A DNA stretch of 64,000 nt, from NCBI RefSeq assembly GCF_035918315.1, contig NZ_CP142146.1, forward strand, positions 744,001 through 808,000. The letters are read 5' to 3'. How positions within the stretch are numbered: the first letter of the stretch is position 1; every line of letters begins with the position of its first letter. Below the pieces are notes generated by a model. The model was not told the origin of the DNA. It searched no databases and saw only the letters and a program-made list of their open reading frames with translations. The DNA is from Vagococcus jeotgali (lineage in GTDB: Bacteria; Bacillota; Bacilli; Lactobacillales; Vagococcaceae). Positions 47,741-56,084 of this stretch are shown piece by piece. The position numbers and the translations under genes were made by a program.

Positions 47741-48970
47741 TTATAAAGGAAGTCCTTGAAATGCTTGTCCACATTCTGGACAAAATTTAGGGACCGTATC
47801 GACAATCATAATGATTTCATGACAATTAGCACATCTCATTTTTATTCCGACGCCTTGTTGAACAGGTTTTGCTTGTCCGCATTCTGAGCAAAACTTACCA
47901 GTATTTTCAGTTTGATCATTTGAACAAATCCAAATATCTGATTGAACAGGGTTAGCTTGTTGAACTTGTTCTTTCATTTGTTCATGGTTTTGTCTTGAGC
48001 TTTGGCTTAGATAATCACCAGATCCACCCATTCCCATATTGACTCCCATAAATCCTTGAACGCTACCCCCAGGGTTACTCCCAGCATCACGTAACCCTTC
48101 TGCAACAGAGCCTTGGACAAATCCTTCACGAATAGCAGCATCACCTAGCATCGCCCCTTTGTTTCGCATGTTAATTAGCTCTTTTGAATCATCCGTGTAA
48201 GAAATACTAGATACACCAACAGATACTACTTCCATACCACGTAGGTGAGTCCAGTCTTCATCTAATACACTAGACATGAATTTACTTAATTCCATACTTT
48301 TTGAGGAAATATAAGAGATTCGCTCACCAGCTTGAGACATTTGATTAATTGATGTTTGTAGAGCTGTTAAAAATTCTGATAAAAATTGATCGTTGATTTC
48401 AGAAATAGTGACACGTTGTTTATTTTTAGGTAAAACATTTGTATAAAAAAGAATGGGATCAACGATTTTAATTGAATAAGTGCCATGAGCACGTAAAAAT
48501 AATTCTGCATTATAAAAATTATCAAAATAATTTAATGGTGCAGGAGTCCCAAATTTGATACCACGAATTTCTTGTAAATTGATGTAGACAACTTGTTGTC
48601 TTTGAGGAGGTAAGCCACCATATTTGAAGCGATTAAAAGATTCTGCAATGGATTCTTTTAAGCTACCACTAAACATAGATGGTGCTGATGCATTATCTAC
48701 TGTGTAATAACCCTCTTCAGCAGTGTAATCAATAATTTTCCCACCATCAATTAGTAACATCATTGTATTTGGATAAACATAGACAACAGAACCATCTGAG
48801 ATGAATCCTTCAGTCCCTTTTTTATTTCCTTGGCGTTTGCTATCTTTTCTAACTTGAACACCTGTAGTCATAACAATGTCATCGCTTAAATCAAATGGCT
48901 CAATGACTTCTAACCATTGATCAGCTAATCCGCCACCGATAGAATCTAAACCTGTTTTTATAAGTCCCAT
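47741..48970 (-). CDS. SPFH-domain protein with C-terminal zinc ribbons (YdjI-like)
   Basis: A 409-aa protein. The SPFH (stomatin/flotillin) domain spans about 20-250 (DLSDDIVMTTGVQVR, AELFLRAHGTYSIKI, FLSEFLTALQTSINQMSQ). A Gly/Met-rich linker follows (GGSVQGFMGVNMGMGGSG), then zinc-ribbon cysteines (CSECGQAKP, CANCHE, CPECGQAF). It resembles the virion-core-like YdjI family; in B. subtilis YdjI links PspA to the membrane. No transmembrane helix is evident. It is first in a three-gene minus-strand operon. Confidence 0.82.
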   Translation of the reverse strand: MGLIKTGLDSIGGGLADQWLEVIEPFDLSDDIVMTTGVQVRKDSKRQGNKKGTEGFISDGSVVYVYPNTMMLLIDGGKIIDYTAEEGYYTVDNASAPSMFSGSLKESIAESFNRFKYGGLPPQRQQVVYINLQEIRGIKFGTPAPLNYFDNFYNAELFLRAHGTYSIKIVDPILFYTNVLPKNKQRVTISEINDQFLSEFLTALQTSINQMSQAGERISYISSKSMELSKFMSSVLDEDWTHLRGMEVVSVGVSSISYTDDSKELINMRNKGAMLGDAAIREGFVQGSVAEGLRDAGSNPGGSVQGFMGVNMGMGGSGDYLSQSSRQNHEQMKEQVQQANPVQSDIWICSNDQTENTGKFCSECGQAKPVQQGVGIKMRCANCHEIIMIVDTVPKFCPECGQAFQGLPL

Positions 48971-49008
48971 AAAAAGAGCTCCTTTACAAATAGTTTTGTT
49001 ATTGGCTT

Positions 49009-49037
49009 AGTGTACCATAATAAAATATAGCTCACAA
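49009..49037 (-). promoter_or_regulatory. Promoter of the SPFH cassette (minus strand)
   Basis: On the minus strand, TTGTGA (49037-49032), a 17-nt spacer and an extended -10 (TGG then TACACT, 49014-49009). Confidence 0.65.
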
Positions 49038-49108
49038 TCGGCCATAAGTCTGATGATTTTTAAGCATAGAATTCGATGATACATATAGAAATAAATCATA
49101 TTTTCCCT

Positions 49109-49114
49109 TATAAT
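49109..49114 (+). promoter_or_regulatory. -10 element upstream of dnaX
   Basis: A perfect TATAAT about 33 nt before the dnaX start. The -35 region is weak. No SRP RNA gene was seen in the gap. Confidence 0.45.
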
Positions 49115-49146
49115 GAAGAGGATTGAATGATGGGAGGAGTGTTAAT

Positions 49147-50856
49147 GTGAGTTATCAGGCATTGTATCGTGAGTGGCGTTCTCAGACCTTTGATGATTTG
49201 ATTGGTCAAGGAATCGTAACTCAAACGTTAAAAAATGCGATCATGCAACAAAAAATATCACATGCTTACCTCTTTACAGGCCCTAGAGGAACAGGAAAGA
49301 CAAGTGCCGCAAAGATTTTTTCAAAGGCAATTAATTGTTTAAACCCAGTAGACGGGGAACCTTGTAATGTGTGTCAAAACTGTATTGGTATTACAGAAGG
49401 AAGAATAAATGATGTACTAGAAATTGATGCAGCAAGTAACAATGGTGTGGAAGAGATACGCGATATTAGAGACAAAGTGAAATATGCCCCAACTCAAGTA
49501 CCTTATAAAGTATATATTATTGATGAGGTACATATGCTTTCTACAGGTGCTTTTAATGCTTTGTTGAAAACACTAGAAGAGCCACCTGCTCATGTCATTT
49601 TCATACTGGCAACAACAGAGCCACATAAAATACCAGCTACAATAATTTCTAGGACACAACGTTTTGATTTTAAACGTATTAGTCAACATGATATTGAAGG
49701 AAGATTACGCTATATTTTAGAAGAAAAAGGCATGTCATTTGAAGAACAAGCTTTAAAATTAATAGCCAGATCAGCTGAGGGTGGTATGAGGGATGCTCTT
49801 AGTATTATGGATCAAGGTATTTCATATAGTGATGGTGTTCTAACTTTTTCTGATGCCATTGAAGTGACTGGTAGTTTGACCAATCAAATGATGGATGATT
49901 ATCTACTAGCTTGCTCAAAAGGTGAAACAGAGGATGCTTTAGGTATCATGAATGATTTATTAACCGGTGGCAAAGAAAGTAATCGGATTATTGAAAATCT
50001 ACTTGTTCATTGCCGAGATATTTTAATGTATCAACAAGCGCCTAATTTAGTATTAGAACAATTAGGACATGTGACAGATATTTTTAAAGAGCTTAGTGAT
50101 ACAGTCAAAACAGAAGTGTTGTATCAATGGATTTCAGAATTTAATAGTATTCAAAAAGATATGAGGTATACCCAACAAGCTTCGGTTTATTTAGAAGTAT
50201 TAACAATAAAATTGAGTCATGAGCCGAGAAAAAATGTTAAACAGACTCAAGTAGTAGAAAAAGGAGTGTCACCTAGTGTTGAAGATGCTCATGTTCAGCA
50301 ATTGACTCAAAGAGTGGTAGAGCTTGAAGGTATTGTTGAACAATTAAAAGCAACACCAACTTCTAGTCAATCCTTAAATCAACAGCCAAAACCAAAGGCT
50401 ACTCAATATAAGATACCGACTGAATTGGTTTATCAAGTACTAGATAATGCAACTAAGGAACATTTACTAAATGTTAAAGATGTTTGGGTAGATTTACTAC
50501 AATTACTAACTGTTACACAGCGAGCTATGCTTAAGGCTTGTGAACCAGTGGCAGCAAGTGAAAATGGGTTGGTTGTCTCTTTTGAATATGATATACTTTG
50601 TCAGAAAGCAAGTCATGATTCAGAATTGCAAACAGCAGTTAAATCTGGATTAAACCGCTTAATAGGGTATTCGCCAGTATTTATTAGTGTTCCAAGAGAA
50701 AAATGGGGTGAACTTAGACAACAGTTTATCTTACAAATGGATGACACCTCCGAGGGAACTTCTGACAAAGAAGAGGAAGCAAAAGTAGAGGTTGACCCTG
50801 TTGTTGATGAGGCTAAAAAAATATTTGGTAGTTTTACTGAAGTTGTAGAAGACTAA
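49147..50856 (+). CDS. dnaX: DNA polymerase III subunit gamma/tau
   Basis: DnaX is the clamp-loader ATPase that also tethers polymerase cores. The 569-aa protein has Walker A GPRGTGKTSAAK, a four-cysteine zinc module (CLNPVDGEPCNVCQNC), the DExx box VYIIDEVHMLS and sensor 1 ATTEPHKIPATIISR; domains III and tau-like sequence follow. The start is GTG 49147, 7 nt after GGGAGGAG; an upstream TTG (49123) precedes that ribosome site. No convincing internal frameshift signal was found. Confidence 0.95.
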   Translation: MSYQALYREWRSQTFDDLIGQGIVTQTLKNAIMQQKISHAYLFTGPRGTGKTSAAKIFSKAINCLNPVDGEPCNVCQNCIGITEGRINDVLEIDAASNNGVEEIRDIRDKVKYAPTQVPYKVYIIDEVHMLSTGAFNALLKTLEEPPAHVIFILATTEPHKIPATIISRTQRFDFKRISQHDIEGRLRYILEEKGMSFEEQALKLIARSAEGGMRDALSIMDQGISYSDGVLTFSDAIEVTGSLTNQMMDDYLLACSKGETEDALGIMNDLLTGGKESNRIIENLLVHCRDILMYQQAPNLVLEQLGHVTDIFKELSDTVKTEVLYQWISEFNSIQKDMRYTQQASVYLEVLTIKLSHEPRKNVKQTQVVEKGVSPSVEDAHVQQLTQRVVELEGIVEQLKATPTSSQSLNQQPKPKATQYKIPTELVYQVLDNATKEHLLNVKDVWVDLLQLLTVTQRAMLKACEPVAASENGLVVSFEYDILCQKASHDSELQTAVKSGLNRLIGYSPVFISVPREKWGELRQQFILQMDDTSEGTSDKEEEAKVEVDPVVDEAKKIFGSFTEVVED

Positions 50857-50878
50857 AAAAGAATTGGAGACGATAACA

Positions 50879-51193
50879 ATGATGCGTGGTATGGGAAATA
50901 TGCAAGGCATGATGAAGCAAGTTCAAAAAATGCAAAAAGAGATGACAGTAGCAAAAGCTGCACTAGATGAAAAAATCTTTGAAGGTGAAGCAGGAAATGG
51001 TTTAGTAAAAGTTGTTATGACTGGAGCAAAACAAGTGACTGATATTAAAATCAACCCAGACGTCTTAGATCCAGAAGATGCTGAGATGGTACAAGACTTA
51101 GTTATGGTAGCAACAAATCAAGTATTAGCCAATATTGATGCAGAAACAGAAAAAGTAATGGGCAAATATGCTAATACCATTCCAGGATTATAA
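50879..51193 (+). CDS. ybaB: YbaB/EbfC nucleoid-associated protein
   Basis: A small DNA-binding protein of 104 aa with the family pattern MGNMQGMMKQVQKMQKEM, GNGLVKVVMTGAKQVTDIKI and LVMVATNQVLANIDAETEK. It lies between dnaX and recR in most bacteria. ATG 50879 (MMRGMGNM) has TTGGAG 9 nt upstream; the TTG at 50864 is part of that sequence. Confidence 0.92.
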   Translation: MMRGMGNMQGMMKQVQKMQKEMTVAKAALDEKIFEGEAGNGLVKVVMTGAKQVTDIKINPDVLDPEDAEMVQDLVMVATNQVLANIDAETEKVMGKYANTIPGL

Positions 51194-51265
51194 AAAATAA
51201 AAATTGGATATCAAATGAGGAGCTGACTTTTACGTCAGCTTCTTTGGTGGAAAAGAGGAAGAGTC

Positions 51266-51862
51266 ATGCATTATCCAACACCTATTGCAAAATTAATTGA
51301 AAGTTATATGAAATTACCAGGTATAGGTGCTAAAACAGCAACACGTTTGGCTTTTTATACGTTAAATATGAAAGAAGAAGATGTGACTGATTTTGCTAAA
51401 TCATTGATTAGTGTCAAACGAGATTTACATTTTTGTGATATTTGCGGGAACATTACAGAACATGCAACGTGTGATATTTGCCGAAATACAAACCGGGATC
51501 GTTCGACCATTTTAGTTGTTGAAGAAACAAAAGATGTGATGTCTTTAGAGAAGGTGCGTGAGTACACAGGGCTTTATCATGTGTTACATGGTGTTTTATC
51601 ACCAATGGATGGGACTGGTCCTGATGATTTAAATATAGCTAGTTTAATAAAGAGACTCCATGATACCGAGGTTAAAGAAGTGATTATTGCAACGAACGCT
51701 ACAACAGATGGTGAGGCAACCGCGATGTATTTATCTCGTTTAATTAAACCATCAAGAATTAAAGTGACACGTTTAGCCCATGGTTTGGCTGTGGGGAGTG
51801 ATATTGAATATGCCGATGAGGTGACGCTTTTAAAAGCTGTTGAAGGAAGAACCGAATTGTAG
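51266..51862 (+). CDS. recR: Recombination protein RecR
   Basis: RecR works with RecO and RecF to load RecA at single-strand gaps. The 198-aa protein has the N-terminal helix-hairpin-helix ([15 protein letters not shown]), a four-Cys zinc finger ([16 protein letters not shown]) and a Toprim domain ([31 protein letters not shown]). Canonical length, in the dnaX-ybaB-recR operon. Confidence 0.95.
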   Translation: MHYPTPIAKLIESYMKLPGIGAKTATRLAFYTLNMKEEDVTDFAKSLISVKRDLHFCDICGNITEHATCDICRNTNRDRSTILVVEETKDVMSLEKVREYTGLYHVLHGVLSPMDGTGPDDLNIASLIKRLHDTEVKEVIIATNATTDGEATAMYLSRLIKPSRIKVTRLAHGLAVGSDIEYADEVTLLKAVEGRTEL

Positions 51863-51874
51863 AGGAGATAAATT

Positions 51875-52522
51875 ATGTCAGGATTATTTATAACAATTGA
51901 GGGACCAGATGGAGCAGGTAAATCCTCAGTGATTAAAGAATTAGCGAATATAATTGAAGCTAACAGTCAAATACCTGTTATTCTAACAAGAGAACCAGGT
52001 GGTATTCCCATTTCTGAGGAGATAAGAAAAATTATTTTAGATCCTAAAAATACTATGATGGATGAGAGGACAGAAGCCTTATTGTACGCAGCAGCTAGAA
52101 GGCAGCACTTGATTGAAAAAATCATTCCAAATCTAGAAGAGAACAATTTAGTACTTTGTGACCGATTTATCGATAGCTCCATTGCTTATCAAGGAGGAGC
52201 TAGAGGAATAGGTGAGCAAGAGATTAGAGAAATAAATGAGTTTGCAATTGAGGGAAGATGGCCAGATTTGACATTATATTTGGATATAGATGCTAAAACG
52301 GGTTTAGAAAGAATTGCAAAAGGGCGAGAAGTATCAGTTATTGACCGCCTAGATCAAGAATCTTTAGCTTTTCATGAATTAGTTCGTGAAACTTATTTGA
52401 TGGGTCTGGAAAAAGAGCCTGAAAGAATTTTTTTAATAGATGCTTCACGGACCATAGAAGAGGTAACCAAAGCATGTTATGATTTAATTAAGGAACAATT
52501 TCCTGGATTATTTGTTAATTAA
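51875..52522 (+). CDS. tmk: Thymidylate kinase
   Basis: Tmk phosphorylates dTMP to dTDP for DNA synthesis. The 215-aa protein has the P-loop EGPDGAGKSSVI, the dTMP-site motif LTREPGGIPISEEIR, the DRFIDSSIAYQGGARG motif and a lid region. GAGGAGA precedes the ATG. Confidence 0.95.
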   Translation: MSGLFITIEGPDGAGKSSVIKELANIIEANSQIPVILTREPGGIPISEEIRKIILDPKNTMMDERTEALLYAAARRQHLIEKIIPNLEENNLVLCDRFIDSSIAYQGGARGIGEQEIREINEFAIEGRWPDLTLYLDIDAKTGLERIAKGREVSVIDRLDQESLAFHELVRETYLMGLEKEPERIFLIDASRTIEEVTKACYDLIKEQFPGLFVN

Positions 52523-52540
52523 ATGAGGAGGAGATGACTT

Positions 52541-52870
52541 ATGAAATTACTGATAGCTATTATTCAAGATAAAGATTCTCAAGCGTTACAACAAGAGTTT
52601 AATAAGTCAAATGTTAGAGCAACAAAACTTTCAACAACAGGTGGTTTTTTAAAGGCTGGTAATACCACATTTATGATTGGTTTAGATGATGATAGAGTGG
52701 ATGATGTGCTCCATCTAATTAAAGAAACGTGTCAATCCAGGTCACAATTTGTCACAACACCGATGTCACTAGAAATTGCTATGGATGCTCATAGTAGTGA
52801 ACCTGTGGAAATTCAAGTAGGAGGAGCCACTGTGTTTGTCTTACCAACTGATGGCTTTCATCAATTTTAG
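52541..52870 (+). CDS. darA: PII-like cyclic-di-AMP receptor
   Basis: A 109-aa PII-like signalling protein (DarA/PstA/YaaQ family) that binds cyclic di-AMP. It contains the family stretches MKLLIAIIQDKDSQALQQEF, RATKLSTTGGFLKAGNTTFM and QVGGATVFVLPTDGFHQF. The gene lies between tmk and holB as in B. subtilis. The downstream target of the family is unknown. Confidence 0.9.
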   Translation: MKLLIAIIQDKDSQALQQEFNKSNVRATKLSTTGGFLKAGNTTFMIGLDDDRVDDVLHLIKETCQSRSQFVTTPMSLEIAMDAHSSEPVEIQVGGATVFVLPTDGFHQF

Positions 52871-53806
52871 ATGGTACGATTAGGTGAGAGTGTGGAACAA
52901 AAGCAACCTTTGCTTTATAAACATTTAGGTAGGGTATTTCAAAAAGAGAATATAGCTCATGCTTATATATTTGAAGGTGCAGAAAGTAAAGAGTTAGAAG
53001 AGATCGCATTATGGGTATCTCAATCTATTTTATGTCGAGAAAAAACAGATGAATACCTGGCCTGTGGTGTGTGTCAACGTTGTACTAGAATTGTTGATGG
53101 TGATTATCCTGATATTCGTTTTTTATATCCTGATGGACAAACAATTAAGGTTGATCAAATTAGAGAAGTTAAGCAATTTTTTGCTGGAAGTGGTCTTGAA
53201 TCAACTAAAAAAATCTTAATTATTAACCAAGCAGAGAAGATGACACCACAAGCAGCAAATAGTTTGTTGAAATTTATAGAAGAGCCAGTTGGGGATAGTT
53301 ATATTTTCTTATTAACTCATAATGCTAGTATGTTACTACCTACAATTCAATCAAGATGTCAATTAGTGACACTACGTGATAGACCAAAATCACAGTTAAA
53401 AATAGAATTTCAACAAGCAGGTGTTTCAACTATTAATTTAGATTTATTATTGGAGATGACACAATCTGTAAATAAAGCAGTTGAATTATCAAATGATGAA
53501 TGGTTTAATGAAGCTAGAGAACTTATTCAAAAATGGTTTTTTTATATGGAAAATCATGATTTACAAGCCTTTATTTTTGTTCAGCAACATCTAATGGCTC
53601 ATTTTAAAGATAAACAAAATCAGATATTAATGTATGATATATTACTATATATTGTCCAAAAGAATTCTAAAAAAAAGGAATCATCTTCTTTTGATTATTT
53701 AAAAATGACACATTTAGTTTCAAATGCTAAGCAAAAATTAATTGCTCATGTTAGCTTTCAAAACGTATCTGAACAGCTATCTCTTAGAGCAATCAGGACT
53801 TGTTAG
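52871..53806 (+). CDS. holB: DNA polymerase III subunit delta'
   Basis: Delta' is the rigid stator of the clamp loader. The 311-aa protein resembles the DnaX AAA domain (YKHLGRVFQKENIAHAYIFEG) and has zinc cysteines (CGVCQRCTRI) but lacks a functional P-loop, as expected. It also has KILIINQAEKMTPQAANSLL and LPTIQSRCQ. The ATG directly follows the darA stop without a clear ribosome site, suggesting translational coupling. Confidence 0.92.
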   Translation: MVRLGESVEQKQPLLYKHLGRVFQKENIAHAYIFEGAESKELEEIALWVSQSILCREKTDEYLACGVCQRCTRIVDGDYPDIRFLYPDGQTIKVDQIREVKQFFAGSGLESTKKILIINQAEKMTPQAANSLLKFIEEPVGDSYIFLLTHNASMLLPTIQSRCQLVTLRDRPKSQLKIEFQQAGVSTINLDLLLEMTQSVNKAVELSNDEWFNEARELIQKWFFYMENHDLQAFIFVQQHLMAHFKDKQNQILMYDILLYIVQKNSKKKESSSFDYLKMTHLVSNAKQKLIAHVSFQNVSEQLSLRAIRTC

Positions 53807-53818
53807 GAGGAATGGACT

Positions 53819-54646
53819 GTGGTAGAAGTAGTCGGTGTTCGTTTTACTCAAGTTGGTCGAATCTATTACTATAAACCAATTAAAGGTGAGACATATCATT
53901 ATGGGCAAAAAGTTGTTGTTGAAATAAATAAAATTAAAGATATTGCAACGATTGTTATCCCAAATCGTGAAATGGATAAAAGAGATGTTCCTGATGAATT
54001 AAAACCTATTTTACAAGTGGCAACAGACAAGCAATTGATTCAAGAAGCAAAGAATCAAAAAGATGCTGAGAAAGCCTTTTTTATCGCTAAAGAAAAAATT
54101 AAGAAAAATAAACTTGATATGAAGTTAATTCAAGTAGAATATACACTAGATCGAAATAAAATGATGTTTAGCTTCACTGCTGATAATCGTGTAGATTTTA
54201 GAGAATTAGTGAAAGACTTAGCTGCTATTTTTAAAACCAGAATTGAATTAAAGCAAATTGGTGTGAGAGATGAGGCTAAAAAGCTTGGTGGTATCGGTCC
54301 TTGTGGGAGACCACTATGTTGTAGTACTTTTTTAGGTGATTTTGTGCCAGTCTCTATAAAAATGGCAAAGAATCAAAATTTATCATTAAACCCAACGAAA
54401 ATATCTGGTTTGTGTGGTCGTTTGATGTGTTGTTTAAACTATGAAGACCAAGAATATGAGCGTTTGAGAAAAATGTTACCTGATTTTGGACAAAAAGTCA
54501 TGACACCAGATGGACTTGGAAAAGTGATTGGCTTGAATATTTTAAGTGAAGTTATAAAAGTGAAATTGCAGGGTAGGGAAACACCTGTTGAGTATCAATA
54601 TGACGAATTAATCGATAAACATAAAGAGGAAGAGATTCATGGATAA
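53819..54646 (+). CDS. ricT: PSP1-domain protein RicT/YaaT
   Basis: A 275-aa protein with the PSP1 domain (VVGVRFTQVGRIYYYKPI) and a conserved Cys cluster (GGIGPCGRPLCCSTFLGDF, SGLCGRLMCCLNYE) that in B. subtilis binds iron-sulfur clusters in the RicA-RicF-RicT complex acting on RNA maturation. The start is GTG 53819 after TAGGAGGAA. Its end overlaps yabA by 8 nt. Confidence 0.9.
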   Translation: MVEVVGVRFTQVGRIYYYKPIKGETYHYGQKVVVEINKIKDIATIVIPNREMDKRDVPDELKPILQVATDKQLIQEAKNQKDAEKAFFIAKEKIKKNKLDMKLIQVEYTLDRNKMMFSFTADNRVDFRELVKDLAAIFKTRIELKQIGVRDEAKKLGGIGPCGRPLCCSTFLGDFVPVSIKMAKNQNLSLNPTKISGLCGRLMCCLNYEDQEYERLRKMLPDFGQKVMTPDGLGKVIGLNILSEVIKVKLQGRETPVEYQYDELIDKHKEEEIHG

Positions 54647-54962
54647 AATGAAACTATACGATGAGTTATTAATTGTTGAAAAACATCTTGGATCCATGCT
54701 GGCTCAAATAAAAGATATGAAAGATGTTGTTGATTCACTTGTAGAAGAAAATCTAAACTTAGAATTAGAAAATCAACATCTAAGAGATAAGTTAGCTAAG
54801 CAGGAACAAGCAGAAGATGATAAGCAAGAGTTATCAAAATCACGACTAAATTTAGAAAAACTATATGAACAAGGGTTTCATGTCTGCCGTGATTTTTACG
54901 GTTCTAGAAGAGAAAATCAAGAAGAATGTGTATTTTGTTCAAGTATGATTTATGGAAAGTGA
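54639..54962 (+). CDS. yabA: Replication initiation control protein YabA
   Basis: YabA binds DnaA and the DnaN clamp to restrain over-initiation. The 107-aa protein has an N-terminal leucine-zipper coiled coil (LYDELLIVEKHLGSMLAQIK, ENLNLELENQHLRDKL) and a C-terminal zinc motif (GFHVC ... CVFC). Family length and position after ricT agree. Confidence 0.92.
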   Translation: MDKMKLYDELLIVEKHLGSMLAQIKDMKDVVDSLVEENLNLELENQHLRDKLAKQEQAEDDKQELSKSRLNLEKLYEQGFHVCRDFYGSRRENQEECVFCSSMIYGK

Positions 54963-54997
54963 AAAGGCTGAACCATAGCTGGTTTTGCCTTTTTTTG
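54962..54997 (+). terminator. Terminator between yabA and rsmI
   Basis: AAAAGGCTGAACCA pairs with TGGTTTTGCCTTTT (mostly matched) around TAGC, followed by T residues. It overlaps the yabA stop and probably reduces rather than ends transcription into rsmI. Confidence 0.78.
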
Positions 54998-55023
54998 CTG
55001 ATGAGAAGTTTAGGGGGATAGTC

Positions 55024-55902
55024 ATGAAAATTCAAAAAAGTTATAAAGAGTCACAATTTGGTAAACTATATTTAGTGCCGACACCAATTGGCAATTTAAA
55101 TGATATGACGTTTCGTGCCATTGAGACTTTAAAGAGTGTAGCTATTATTGCCAGTGAAGATACAAGAAATACTCAGAAATTATTGAATCATTTTGGTATA
55201 GAGACTAAGCAGACGAACTTACACGAACATAATATAAACCAAAAAAAAGAATCTTTAATCGAAGAACTCTTAAAGGGGCACTCTATTGCTCAAGTTAGTG
55301 ATGCTGGAATGCCTTCTATTAGTGATCCAGGACATGAACTTGTTCTAGCAGCGATTGAGAAGGGAATATCAGTGATTTCCTTACCAGGAGCAACAGCTGG
55401 TGTCACAGCTCTCATTGCCAGTGGCTTGCCTGCTCAACCTTTTTATTTTTATGGTTTTCTACCAAGAAAAAGCAAAGAGCAACAAACGGTTTTACAAGAA
55501 TTAATGAAGATTGATGGGACTATTATTTTTTATGAGTCACCACACAGAGTATTAAAGACATTATTAAATATAAAAACCGTTTCTCCTGAGGATACTAATG
55601 TTGTTTTATCTAGGGAGTTATCCAAGTTACACGAGGAATATGTTAGAGGCTCTATAGACGAGATGGTTTCTTATTTTGAGGAAAATCAAATAAAGGGTGA
55701 ATGTTGTTTACTAGTTAGTTGGCCTAGTCAAAAAGAGTTAAGAGAACAGTTTGACCCTGATCTATCTGTTGTGTCCCATGTCAAACAATTGATAGAGCAT
55801 GACAATAAGTCTTCAAAAGATGCAATCAAAGAGGTTGCTAAATTAAGAGGAATTAAAAAGCAAGATGTCTACAAGGAGTACCATTCAAATGAAAACCCTT
55901 AG
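55024..55902 (+). CDS. rsmI: 16S rRNA (cytidine1402-2'-O)-methyltransferase
   Basis: RsmI methylates the ribose of C1402 in the ribosomal P site. The 292-aa protein has the SAM-dependent tetrapyrrole-methylase fold: LYLVPTPIGNLNDMTFRAI, ASEDTRNTQKLLNHFGI, QVSDAGMPSISDPGHELV and PGATAGVTALIASGL. ATG 55024 follows AGGGGG; longer in-frame starts overlap the terminator. Confidence 0.94.
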   Translation: MKIQKSYKESQFGKLYLVPTPIGNLNDMTFRAIETLKSVAIIASEDTRNTQKLLNHFGIETKQTNLHEHNINQKKESLIEELLKGHSIAQVSDAGMPSISDPGHELVLAAIEKGISVISLPGATAGVTALIASGLPAQPFYFYGFLPRKSKEQQTVLQELMKIDGTIIFYESPHRVLKTLLNIKTVSPEDTNVVLSRELSKLHEEYVRGSIDEMVSYFEENQIKGECCLLVSWPSQKELREQFDPDLSVVSHVKQLIEHDNKSSKDAIKEVAKLRGIKKQDVYKEYHSNENP

Positions 55903-55941
55903 TATAAGTGGAAAGTAACCCCTTTATGAAAATAAAAAATC

Positions 55942-55969
55942 TTGCATAATAGTATGGCTGTGATATAAT
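55942..55969 (+). promoter_or_regulatory. Promoter of the coiled-coil/autolysin operon
   Basis: TTGCAT (55942-55947), 16-nt spacer and an extended -10 (TGA then TATAAT, 55964-55969). The leader to the first gene is about 110 nt. Confidence 0.72.
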
Positions 55970-56084
55970 TCTAAATGTATATGTACATTTTTTTGATTAT
56001 ATAATTCAGAATATTTCTGTTTAATTATTAGATGAAAATATGTATTCAAATAAAGTGCAGGGGAAATTGTGAGGTGGAATTTAG

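Noticed and set aside
50200-50300. Programmed frameshift in dnaX to make a separate gamma subunit
   Set aside because: The A-rich stretches do not form a convincing slippery heptamer with a downstream stem and close stop.
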